A model generated the notes under the pieces. The model was given only the letters and a program-made list of their open reading frames with translations. It was not told the origin of the DNA and searched no databases. Of a DNA stretch of 64,000 nucleotides, positions 54,500 to 64,000 are shown one piece after another. The position numbers and the translations under genes were made by a program. The stretch is from Okapia johnstoni (Eukaryota; Chordata; Mammalia; Artiodactyla; Giraffidae): assembly GCA_024291935.2 (NCBI GenBank), contig CM044314.1:24216001-24280000 (forward strand), in the 5' to 3' direction. Numbering within the stretch: position 1 is the first letter of the stretch; every line of letters starts with the position of its first letter.

Positions 54500-55680
54500 G
54501 GGTCTCTTAAACAACAAGAGAATCTATCCACAAGATAGGAAACAAGTGCTGATGAGGATGTGGGGAAAATGGACCCTCAGGCACTGCTGGGAGGGGGGAT
54601 GTAAAATGCTGTGGACACTACATAAAATCTGGAAGTTCCTCAAAATATTCAACACAGAATAACTATATGACCCTGTAATTCCACTCCCAGGGAGATACCA
54701 AAAAGAATGGAAAATGTGTGTTCACACAAAAACAGGTACATAAATGGCATGATTCCCGATAGCCAAAAAGTGGAAATACATCAAATGTCCATTAGCTGAT
54801 AAATAAATAAAACACGGTATTTCCAAACAATGGAATACATCCAGCAGTAACAAGGAATGAGTGGTGACCCAGGTGGAACAGCATCAGTGATGAGTCATGA
54901 TGATACCATGGTCCCTTAATAGGATGTGTGCACCTAACCTCTGTGGTCTCCCTCCCCAAACCCACAAGCCCAGACTAATTATAAGAAAAACATTGGACAC
55001 ACCCTAATTGTGGGACACTACCTGACCACTACTCCTCAAAACTGCCATGGTCATCCAAAACAAATCTGAGAAACCGTCACGGTCAAGAGGAGTCTAAGGA
55101 GATCTGACAACTAAAAGGGATGTGGGATATCTCAGAACAGAAAAAGGTCATTAAGTACAAACTAAGAAATATGAATACAGCATGATCTTCAGCCTGATTC
55201 ACTAATTTTGAGAAATGCACTGTCCTCACACAAGATGTTAATAATTAGGGAAATGCAGTGTGCAGTATTTGAAAATTCTCTGGACTATATTTGCATTTTT
55301 TCTATAGATTTAAAATTGCTCTTAAATAAAAACTTTATTTTAATTTAGGAAAGGAACCAAGTACTGATACAATGTATGACATGGGCAAGCCTTGAAAACA
55401 CAATGCCAAATGAAAGAAGACAGTCAGAAAAGGCCACCTATTCTATTATTCCATTTATATAAAATATCCAAAACAGGAAAATCCATAGAGACAGAAAGCA
55501 GATGATTGGTTGCCAGGACCTGAGATGCAGGGTTTCTTTTTAGGGTAATGAAAATGTTCTAAAATTGGCTGTCGTGATGGATACACAATTCTGTGAATTC
55601 ACTAAAAACCACTGAACTGTATACTTAAAATTTTTATGATATATGACTCATATAAAGCCATTAGTATTATTAAAAAGAAT
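54500..55680 (+). mobile_element. Old L1 3' end, split by another L1 (plus)
   Basis: 54500-54866: GATGAGGATGTGGGGAAAAT, TGACCCTGTAATTCCACTCC, ATCAAATGTCCATTAGCTGA. It resumes at about 55346-55680: CCAAGTACTGATACAATGTA, CTTGAAAACACAATGCCAAA, AGACAGAAAGCAGATGATTG, ACTGAACTGTATACTTAAAA. Non-coding relic. Confidence 0.8.
54867..55345 (+). mobile_element. L1 3' UTR nested in L1 (plus)
   Basis: CTGACCACTACTCCTCAAAA, GGTCAAGAGGAGTCTAAGGA, CAGAACAGAAAAAGGTCATT, ATGTTAATAATTAGGGAAAT, ending TAAATAAAAACTTTATTTTA. AAGGAATGAG and AAGGAACCAAG at the flanks look like the duplicated target. Confidence 0.7.
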
Positions 55681-55981
55681 CTAACAAAGGGAAAGATGAA
55701 CCATACAAAACTGTTCTTATTTAACCTTTTTATAAACGAATGGACCTTATTTTTTAGAGCAGTTTAAGTTTGCAGAAAAAAGCAGCAGCAAGTACCACAT
55801 TTGCATGTAGTTCCCCTCCCACTGGACACCCTCAACTGTTTCCTGTATTATTAACATCTTGCATTGCTGTAGTACATTTTTTACAATTAATGAACCATCC
55901 TGATACAATGTAATTAACTGAAGTCCATAGTTACATTAGGGTTCATTCTTTGTGTTATTAATAGAAAGTTATAGGGGTTTT

Positions 55982-56260
55982 CAGAGAAGGCGATGGCACC
56001 CCACTCCAGTACTCTTGCTTGGAAAATCCCATGGACGGAGGAGCCTGGTAGGCTACAGTCCATGGGGTCGCTAAGAGTCGGACACGACTGAGCGACTTCA
56101 CTTTCACTTTTCCCTTTCATGCACTGGAGAAGGAAATGGCAACCCACTCCAGTATTCTTGCCTGGAGAATCCTAGGGACGGTGGAGCCTGGTGGGCTGCC
56201 GTCTACGGGGTTGCACAGAGTCAGACACGACTGAAGCGACTTAGCAGCAGCAGCAGCAGC
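55982..56260 (+). mobile_element. BOV-A2 SINE (plus)
   Basis: Two BovA units joined by CTTCACTTTCACTTTTCCC, ending in (AGC)n. A perfect 11-bp duplication, ATAGGGGTTTT, occurs at 55971-55981 and 56261-56271. Very similar to 38577-38851. Confidence 0.97.
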
Positions 56261-56281
56261 ATAGGGGTTTTAAACAATGCC

Positions 56282-56432
56282 TAATTCCCAGGTGGCGCTA
56301 GTGGTAAAGAACCCGCCTGTCAATGCAGGAAAAGTAGGTTCGATCCCTGGGTCACAGGAGGATCCCCTAGAAAAGGCAATGGCAACCCACTCCAGTATTC
56401 TTGCCTGGGAAATCCCATGGACAGAGGAGGCT
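56282..56432 (+). mobile_element. Bov-tA SINE, 3'-truncated (plus)
   Basis: Head CCCAGGTGGCGCTAGTGGTA, B box GGTTCGATCCCTGGGTC, body GGCAACCCACTCCAGTATTC. It stops after CATGGACAGAGGAG, losing the last 50 or so bases; the host repeat resumes at GTCATGTACC. Confidence 0.9.
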
Positions 56433-56458
56433 GTCATGTACCTGCCATTATAGTATCA

Positions 56459-56800
56459 GTTCAGTCAGTTCAGTTCAGTTGCTCACTCGTGTCAGACTCT
56501 TTGAGAACCCATGGACTGCAGCACGACAGGCTTCCCTGTCCATCACCAACTCCCAGAGCTTACTCAAACTCATGTTCATTGAGTCGGTGATGCCATCCAA
56601 TCATCTCATCCTCGGTCGTCCCCTTCTCCTCCTGCCTTCAATCTTTCCCAGGATCAGAGTCTTTTCCAATGAGTCAGTTCTTTGCATCAGGTGGCCAAAG
56701 TATTGGAGTTTCAGCTTCAGCATCAGTCCTTCCAGTGAATATTTGGGACTGATTTCCTTAAGGATGGACTGGTTTGATCTCCTTGCAGTCCTGCAAGGTG
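56459..56800 (-). mobile_element. BovB LINE 3' fragment (minus) with perfect TSD
   Basis: The 3' end is at the left (GTTCAGTTCAGTTGCTCACT). Truncated near GGTTTGATCTCCTTGCAGTC. ATTATAGTATCA occurs at 56447-56458 and 56801-56812, a perfect 12-bp duplication. Confidence 0.97.
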
Positions 56801-56990
56801 ATTATAGTATCATACAAAGTAATTTCACTGCCCTAAAAATTCATCCCTCCATTCCTCCCTAACCCCTAACAACCACTGATGTTTTTACTGTTGCCGTATT
56901 TTTGCCTTTTCCAGAACATCATGTGGTTGGGATGAGTATGTAGCCTTTTCAGATTGGCTGCTTTCACTCCATGTTTGGCCGTTTTCAATC

Positions 56991-58284
56991 CACAAAGGCA
57001 GCAACTCCATACCATTCATTCTAACCTAATAGAATTATCTTCCTTTGGGTATTCACAAAATTACATACACACACACACACAAATATCGGTGCACACACAC
57101 TCACAACTGCTTACAAAGCAAGTCCCATCATTTCTTCTGACACTGACTGAGAAGCAGAGGGGGCTTGGGGTACAGCAATGAGCAAGCCAGGTCACAGTCC
57201 TGTCCTCAGGGAGCTTCTGATTCAGAAGGGGAGCCAGGGCCCAGAGAGGTCACAATATCCTTGGCCTGGGAGACCCCAAACAAGGAAACAGACACACTGA
57301 AACTGGCATCTTCTGGGAGCAGTGCTGACCAGGCAAATGCGGGAGACTACTCAGATAGATGAGGCAGCCCCTACAGGTTGAGGATGTTGCGGGCACTCCC
57401 CATGTGGGGTACTCAAGAGAGCATCTGGTCAGGTGAGAAGAAGCCAGAGAGGCCAGTGGGAGGCACCTCCCAGCTGTACCCCAGCCCAGAGGTCCCTCGT
57501 CTCAGCTCAAATTCACCCAGTGATAATTGGACACAGCACAGAGCTTATTGGTCAGGCAGCTTTGCATCTAGAAATCTCAGTGTTGTATCAAACTGAAATC
57601 TGTTCCTCAATACCTCCTCCAAGTTACCTCACTGTTCACTTCCTACTGTTTCCCTCAGAGGCCAAAGCACACAGAGAAATGGTCAAGTTCTCACATGTGA
57701 TAGATTTCAAGGGCCAAGAGTGGGCTGTCCATAAATCTCCTTTAACTCTTCTCCATACATGGGGTTCCTGACCTCCAAACACTTTTCAGATGGTTTAAGA
57801 GAAGATGGAGGAAAAAACCTTCTGCTAGCTTTCAGGAGAAGCTCTTTTAAAACATTATTTGAAAGCTGGAACATAGAACACTGCCATGTTTACAGGATGA
57901 AAATGATCAGGGACAGTCAATCTTACATGGTACAACCTCCTATCTTGTCAAAACAGGTACACGTGATGGGCTGCTCCTCAGTCCAATAGTTGTGATGGCT
58001 GGATGATTTTGTGACTCCAAAAAAACAGTGACTTCCCATGCAGAAATGGAATTTTATGGTATGTATACTCTATCTCAATAATTCTGTCGTTAAAATAAAA
58101 GGGCAGGAAATGACAGAAAATGTCCTGAGCCCATAATTTGTGGTGAAATCTAACAGATTTACTTGAATATAGCAGAAGCTGCTTTCATTACAGATGAATG
58201 AAGTTGAAAGAACAAACTGGAAAGAATTAGCAGTCAGCTTCTTCTGGTCCTTGTCAGGCCTGTACACTGAGCTCAGTTGATTCC
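56991..58284. other. Unassigned single-copy sequence
   Basis: A short (CA)n lies near 57064-57080. Frames of 65-112 codons at 57165-57771 show no domain. Confidence 0.35.
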
Positions 58285-58425
58285 CAGGTCTTCCCTCGAT
58301 CCCATCCTGAGATCTTTCCTGGATCCCTATCCCCAGATCTTCCCTGGATCCCCAACCCCAGACCTTCCCTGGATCCCATCCTCAGATCTTCCCTGGATCC
58401 CATCTCCAGAGCTTCCCTATAATCC
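58285..58425 (+). repeat. 24-25 bp minisatellite, about six units
   Basis: The core AGATCTTCCCTGGATCCCAT recurs with TTCCCT-type anchors at 58291, 58315, 58340, 58365, 58389 and 58413. Units differ by a few bases. The minus strand stays open across the array (8-residue repeats like GSREDLRM), which follows from the period being close to a multiple of three. Confidence 0.93.
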
Positions 58426-60089
58426 ACAGAAGTCACTCTCTCTGCAATCTACATTCCCTGTTGACCTGATTTTACTGGCCCTTCCTCTCAACATAACCAC
58501 TGTTTTCAATTTTACATTATTTTAAAATGTATGTAGGCCAGCTTCCCAAACACACAGGAAAATCTCTAAGGACAAATCATGAATGAACTTCATGTGGCCA
58601 GGACAGCACTTTGCTCTTAAATGGGCATTCAATAAATGTTCCTTATAGCTACTGACATAATTAGGGTTTTTACACAAGATCCCTTACTTCTAAACTGCTG
58701 ATTTCTCAGACAACCAGAATTCCTCAGCCCAACTGCACAACATGATGTGCTTTGGATTTGTACACGAGCCTATTTTCCTTGAGTCCATTCCTTCTTTAAA
58801 TACCAAATTCATCCAATATAAATTCATATTAAAGCAAAGGCCAACTTGTAAAAATAACAGTTCAATAAACCCACAGATCCCTCTCTGTCTCTGAGAACAG
58901 GACCATCTGAACAACCAACCTGAGATTTATAACCTTCCAAATATTATTCCTCCACCTCGCTTCCAGTATTAACATTACTCAAAAATCTCAGAGGATCATT
59001 TCACATGTTTAACAGCCTCGTTTAATTTTTTTCTTCTTACCAAACATGAACTTGGGTTCCTACAATACTAATTTAGCTAAGTCTCCGGATGAACTTATTC
59101 CCTTTGACAGTTGGCAAAACAAATTCCTATTCCAGCTGCTTCTCCCAGTGTGCTCAGGTCTCTAAGCCGACCAGGTGGAGGTGGGGAGGTGGAAGAGGTG
59201 GATCCAGGCACCCAGGGTCTTGGATTCTGCTTCTTCTGACCTCCCTAGAAAGGCTTCTTTGTACCCCTTAGTCTGTTGTGCATTACTGGGTGGAATTGAG
59301 GGAGAGAAGAACGGACTGTCGGTTCCAACATTACAGAACGAGGATTTCCTGAAACATTTTTGGCAAGCTGGTTGGGATGGCTCTGAGCAGGCCTAGCCCC
59401 CGCCCTACATCTGCCCCACCAAGACCACCTACCCTAAATATCTGAAAGTGACCAAAGGCCCCCCCGCAGCTCCCATAAACCCAGTTCAACTCCTAATATT
59501 AAAGAGGACATTTGTATGTTAGATGAAAGTTTTAAGAGATATTTCTTTTCTCTTTTTTAGTAACTCATAAAACACTGAAAAGAATCTAACCCTTAGTGAA
59601 TTACACATGAGATTATATGGTGTTATTGTTAGGACCCAAATATTGATATAGAGCATACCATCTGATTCAAAAATTCTGGAACTACGATGTCCATTTTTTT
59701 CTTTAACTTTAGGCCTTTCTTTGTTTTAAGAATAAGCACTGTGCTTTATCTTCCCACATGAGAACAGAGAGGGGAGAAGCGGACAGAGGCCAGTGGAGGA
59801 GGCTGGCATCGCACTCACTCAGCAGTGAACACCTGCTGCATTTCAGTTGCCCTTCCAGGATCCTGGGGGATACAGCCACAAAGGGAAGGAGGATCTCTGC
59901 CCTCGGGCTGGGAAACAGACAAAAAACTAACACATCATTAATAGATCAAGTAGATGGTACATTCAAATGGGACAGAGCCATAGACAAAATGGGAAATGGA
60001 GCCCCGTAAGAGCACCGAGGAGAGATGTGAAGTGAACATAATTCAATTACTGTGGCTGCAATCAGATAAAAGCCAACAGATGTGCCTCA
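58426..60089. other. Unassigned single-copy sequence
   Basis: GGCATTCAATAAATGTTCCT near 58624 may be a MIR or L2 tail. Nothing else is recognised. Confidence 0.35.
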
Positions 60090-60655
60090 TTGGTCTGTAT
60101 CAAAACCAAAGTTTGAATCTAGTTGCAAAATAAATGTGTCATGGGTATGGAAAGTACAGAATAGAGTCAAAAACTATGTGATATCTTTGTATGGTGACAT
60201 ATCACAAGTAGACTTTGATCATTTTGAAATGTATAGAAATTTCGAATTACTAACCATGTTGTAGGTCAATTATATTTCAAAAACGAATCCACAGTAAACC
60301 AGGTCAGATTTGTGGTTACCAGTGGCAGGGGTGGAGGGAGAGGGAAGTGGATGTAGTGGTCATAAGGTCTAAACGTCCAGTTATAAGATAAATAAGTAGT
60401 AGGGATGTAACTTACCACATGATAAATATAATTAACAGTGCTGTATCTTATATGAAAAAATTAAGAGAATAAATCTTAAGCATGCTCATCACAAGAAAAA
60501 TATTCTTTTGTATGTCTTTAGTTTTGTATCTATATGAGATGATGAATATCTGCTAAATGTATGAAATGATTATCAAATCATTACCCTATACACCTTAAAT
60601 TTATACAGTGTTGTATGTCAATTATAGCTCAATAAAACTGGAAGAAAAAAATGTT
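60090..60655 (+). mobile_element. Two adjacent L1 3' tails, L1MA type (plus)
   Basis: 60090-60285 ends TGTAGGTCAATTATATTTCA AAAA. 60286-60655 is a second, different tail: GATTTGTGGTTACCAGTGGC, TCCAGTTATAAGATAAATAA, TATGAGATGATGAATATCTG, GTATGTCAATTATAGCTCAA, then TAAAACTGGAAG and an A run. Confidence 0.8.
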
Positions 60656-61039
60656 TTGAAACATAGAATAAATAGGCTTTGACATTTGTTAAAGTATAAT
60701 GGCTTAAACTGAAATGTGTGAGTTAAAATTAAAATGAATTCTCAGGGAAATATAAGTTTGAGGTTTTCTATAAAGTACTTCCTTAGTTACTAAAATATAG
60801 AACAAGCTGAGACTGACGTTGGCCAGATGCTGCAGACATTAGCCAGCATCAGATAGCTCCCGGACCTACACCACAATCCCACTCCTAGGTATATCCAAGA
60901 GAAATGAAAACTGTCTGTGTGAAGGAAATGTGTCTGTGGGAATCCACACGAATTTCTCCAATCTTATTCTTTGCAATCCTGTAAGAAACAGTTTCAATAG
61001 TAACTGTATGATGTACACACTAAACGTTTCATGTTAAGT
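60656..61039. other. Unassigned; faint LINE similarity
   Basis: CAATCCCACTCCTAGGTATA near 60873 resembles the L1 ORF2 end, but the match is short. Confidence 0.35.
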
Positions 61040-61051
61040 ACACTTAAATAA

Positions 61052-61270
61052 GGGCTTCCCTCATAGCTCAGTTTGTAAATCATCTGCCTGCAATGTAGGA
61101 GACCTGGGTTCGAGTCCTAGGTCAGGAAGATCCCCTGGAGAAGGAAATGGCAACCCACTCCAGTATTCTTGCCTGGAGAATCCCATGGACAGAGGAGCCT
61201 GGCGGGTTCCATGGGTCCATGGGATGACAAGAGTTGGACACGACTTAGTGACTAAACCACTACCACCACC
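61052..61270 (+). mobile_element. Bov-tA SINE (plus) with perfect TSD
   Basis: Head GGGCTTCCCTCATAGCTCAG, body CAACCCACTCCAGTATTCTT, 3' tail with ACCACTACCACCACC. ACACTTAAATAA at 61040-61051 and 61271-61282 is the duplication. Confidence 0.97.
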
Positions 61271-61282
61271 ACACTTAAATAA

Positions 61283-61789
61283 TGCTTTAAGAACCATTGG
61301 ATGGAAACTTTTTCCAAAGCCTTTTGACTCATCTGTGGTAGCATTTCCTCTCCCAGAAAGCTGGGCAAATCAGCCCTGTGGCTGAGCAAGGCAGCATGGT
61401 CCCAGCCCTCCTTTCCGGGTGCACAGCCCTCAGCTCCTCCAAGCACAGTCCCCCACATACGCACTCCTCCAGGGCTCTGTGGGACATGGCCTCCCTTAGC
61501 CCCACCAAGCACCCTTGCCCAAGACATCTCCACTTTCACATAAAGTCACTCCTTTACATCAGAGGTTTCTTCCCAATTGGGGAAAAAAAAAATCGCTAAT
61601 AATAACATTAAAGGGGATGTTGTTACACAGAGATACCTGATGTATGTTGTTGAATAAACTGACAAATTAGCATCTCCCAGGCATACAGCAGGTGCTCAAA
61701 AACTGACTGGCTGAAATGATGGCAACAAGAGAACACAGCACAGAGCAGTACTGCCGGGCAGAAATCTTCCTGGTGATAACAATGCTCTG
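61283..61789. other. Unassigned single-copy sequence
   Basis: A weak MIR-like phrase (GGCATACAGCAGGTGCTCAA near 61680). No coding evidence. Confidence 0.35.
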
Positions 61790-61945
61790 TATTTGCACTG
61801 CCCACAACGGTAGCCACCAGCCACTGTAGCTGTCGAGCGCTTCCACTTGGCTGACGAGCTCCATTTGTAATCTTCATTTTAGTGAATTTAAACCAAGTAG
61901 CCACATGCAATTAGTGGTTACCCAGGGCAGCTACAGAACAATGCA
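61790..61945. repeat. Ancient interspersed repeat, possibly hAT-like
   Basis: CACTGCCCACAACGGTAGCC, ACCAGCCACTGTAGCTGTCG and AAGTAGCCACATGCAATTAG match the repeat family suspected at 245-425, with internal inverted GCCAC motifs. Confidence 0.45.
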
Positions 61946-62154
61946 CATCCCAGGCATCCTGAAATTATATTTCAGAAATGTCCAAGATAACAAAACTTGC
62001 AGCTAGTGAATTTAGGTCTTGAGGAGAGAAACTGTTATGGAGACCACAGCCTGGGGAAAAGATCTGAACATTTTCTTTCTAAAATTTATATTAAAAGCAT
62101 TGAAGATGGTACATGGGAGGATGACAAATATTATATTTTCCCTAAGCAACCAAT

Positions 62155-62373
62155 AGAAACTGAAAGAAAGTGAAGTCGCTCAGTCATTTCCGACTCTTTG
62201 TGACCCCATGGACTGTAGCCTACCAGGCTCCTCCGTCCATGGGATTTTCCAGGCAAGAATACTGGAGTGGGTTGCCATTTCCTTCTCCAGGAGATCTTCC
62301 TGACCCAGGGATTGAAGCCGGGTCTCCCGCATTGTAAGCAGACGCTTTACCTTCTGAGCCACCAGGGAAGTCC
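62155..62373 (-). mobile_element. Bov-tA SINE (minus)
   Basis: The head is at the right (CTTCTGAGCCACCAGGGAAG) and the 3' end at the left (GTGAAGTCGCTCAGTCATTT). AAGCAACCAAT (62144-62154) and AAGTAACCAAT (62374-62384) form the duplication. Confidence 0.95.
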
Positions 62374-62491
62374 AAGTAACCAATGTCTTATAATTAATTT
62401 CAGGCTGACAGCAGTGACTTTAATACTTTAACCCTGACCTAGTTTTATCAAAGCATGTATAAATTTGTGACTTGGTAACAATGACATACAA

Positions 62492-62853
62492 GGACTTCCC
62501 TGGTAGCCCAGTGGTTAATAATCCACCTTGCAACGCAGGGGATATCAGTTCAATCCCTCATCTGGGAACTAAGATCCCATATGCAGAGGAGCAACTAAGC
62601 CTGGGCATTGCAACTACTGAGCCCCCACTCTCCGGAGCACACAAGACACAATTAGAGAGTCATAAGCTGCAATGAAAGGTCCCACATGATGAACGAAGAT
62701 CCTGCATGCCACAACTAAGATGCAGCCAAATAAATAAATAAAAATTTTAAAAAATTAAATAAAATAAATAAATAAAAATAAAAATAAATTAAATTAAATT
62801 AATAAAAATTAAAAAATAAATAAATAAAAATTTTTTAAAACAATAATAACGCG
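62492..62853 (+). mobile_element. CHR-type SINE with long A/T tail (plus)
   Basis: Head GGACTTCCCTGGTAGCCCAG, body with AAGATCCCATATGCAGAGGA and TGCCACAACTAAGATGCAGC, then about 110 bases of (TAAA)n-like low-complexity tail (62737-62850). CATACAA at 62485-62491 and 62854-62860 is a possible duplication. Confidence 0.88.
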
Positions 62854-63492
62854 CATACAAAAGAGCACATTTTCTAGACAGTAAGCCTATTCAATGGGCA
62901 TATCTTTGCAATTTGTGAGTCAGGGCCCAGAAATGGAGGGCCACCAGGATTCTGTAGGTGGCAAAAGTGTCAGGTGAACTGCCCTATATGATGCCTTCTG
63001 AGAGAACTGAAAGATGGTCTCAGAGTACGGGAGTGCCTTTCTCTCCCCCAAATTTTCCAGCAGGCTCTGCTTTCACACATTTCCATTGCACATCACACTT
63101 TGACCCATGGGCTGCTGATACCCTTAATTTTCCTCTGCAACTCATCTTGGCCACACCACTGACCACTAATCCTTCCCAGTTCTTCTCAGACCACTGTCCC
63201 GCCACCCATCTGCACTGTGGACAAATGGCCCAGCATTCCACACAGCCGGGGCTTTGGTCCTCTGCGGTAGCTGACCACAGAGCCGCCCTTCCTTTCCTCT
63301 TCGTCCCAACCCCAACACCAGGACTCCTGAAGTCAGGCTAGAGACTGCCTGGTGTCCCTGTGGTGGAAGAGAAGGAAGAAAGGGCAGAAGGAAAGTGACT
63401 TTCGTTTTAATCCCTTAGTGATAAGCGACACCCTCAAGGCTAGAGGCCTCTGCCAGGCTCTTTCTGTCCCAGGCCCACTACAAGAATTACAA
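62854..63492. other. Unassigned single-copy sequence
   Basis: The 127-codon plus frame (62958-63341) shows no domain. No repeat is recognised. Confidence 0.35.
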
Positions 63493-63675
63493 CTGCTGTT
63501 TCTCAAACTTCTGCACACCTCAGAATCTCCAGGAGGGCTTCTTAACACACAGAATGTGGAACTCCCACCCAGAGTTTCTGATCAGGAAGGTTCTAGGGCG
63601 GGTCCAAGAACTCACATTCCCAACGTGCTCCAGGTGCTGCTGGTGTGCTGGCCCAGGGACCACGCTGAGACAATC
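63493..63675 (+). mobile_element. MER5A-like hAT relic
   Basis: TTTCTCAAACTTCTGCACAC, CTCAGAATCTCCAGGAGGGC, CCACCCAGAGTTTCTGATCA and GACCACGCTGAG follow the nonautonomous hAT-Charlie MER5A consensus end to end, with diverged terminal repeats. Confidence 0.75.
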
Positions 63676-64000
63676 CCTGCCCTTACCTGGAAAAGGACAC
63701 CTTCGCAGCACCTTGCATCTGTTCACCTTGCAGACATTAACAGACACAGCCCTCAGGAACACATTTCCCCAAGATACAGCCTTCCACTAATGAGACCAAA
63801 GCCCCCCACCCCCAGGTGTGCTGCATCCTCAGCCAGGTGGGCTCACTGAGCCAGGTCTTCAGAGATGCTCTTGGCTTCTGGTCTCTGTACACACACACTT
63901 GCTTGCTTTTGGTGCCTGGCATAAACACCCACTTCTGCTCAAACTTATGATTCTTTTCCGCACGAGCGTCAATTCCCAGTTCCCTCTCCATGACTCTTCC
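63676..64000. other. Unassigned sequence to window end
   Basis: No repeat or exon recognised. Confidence 0.35.

Larger units (their letters stand above)
55735..56990. mobile_element. Ancient LINE-like repeat, hit by three insertions
   Basis: Segments 55735-55981, 56261-56281, 56433-56458 and 56801-56990 join into a familiar old mammalian repeat: AGCAGTTTAAGTTTGCAGAA, GTCCATAGTTACATTAGGGT, CATTATAGTATCATACAAAG, CCCTAACAACCACTGATGTT, CCTTTTCAGATTGGCTGCTT. I read it as L1-derived but cannot fix family or orientation. Confidence 0.62.

Overview
The window is nuclear DNA from a bovid ruminant (cattle, sheep, goat or a close relative). This rests on repeat content: eight BovB (RTE-type) LINE insertions, fourteen Bov-tA / BOV-A2 SINE insertions, a ruminant L1-BT element, and seven tRNA-Glu-derived CHR-type SINEs of the whale/ruminant lineage, set among older mammal-wide repeats (L1M, HAL1/L1 ORF1 relics, L2, MIR, MLT1 LTRs, Tigger-like and hAT-like DNA transposons). 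The sequence does not settle the species.

I find no cellular protein-coding gene, tRNA, rRNA or CRISPR array. The only protein-like sequence is broken retrotransposon coding sequence: the C-terminus of L1 ORF2 (3640-4428 and antisense copies) and BovB reverse transcriptase (about 11248-12389 +, 17728-19346 -, and shorter pieces). Other long open frames lack an ATG, lie inside repeats, or resemble nothing I know.

Layout. 1-19.35 kb is dense in repeats: a Tigger-like transposon with both ends and a SINE inside it, HAL1/L1 relics, a 5'-truncated L1-BT nested in an older L1, a BovB/LTR composite with a small internal inversion, two long BovB copies, an antisense L1, L2, and an MLT1 LTR split by BovB. 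19.35-25.75 kb is mostly repeat-poor single-copy DNA. 25.75-30.4 kb is an MLT1 LTR and an old antisense L1 loaded with SINEs, then L2 and L1. 30.4-33.5 kb is GC-richer and repeat-poor, followed by a compound CA-rich minisatellite (33.54-34.17 kb). 34.2-45.4 kb alternates single-copy DNA with L1 ends, BovB and SINEs. 45.65-49.3 kb is mainly antisense L1 split by BovB plus another L1 end. 49.3-57 kb has SINEs, an L1 nested in an L1, and an old repeat hit by three younger insertions. 57-64 kb is mostly single-copy with a 24-25 bp minisatellite, L1 tails, SINEs and a MER5-like element.

No genes work together here. The main information is the relative age of insertions, read from nesting and target-site duplications (TSDs). 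The best leads are the roughly 600-bp micro-inversion (6352-6946), an indel shared by two BovB copies just before the YADD codons, the minisatellites, and the repeat-poor blocks where conservation or expression data could reveal exons or regulatory elements. I did not find a convincing new biological system. Family names come from pattern recognition, so subfamily names and edges are approximate.
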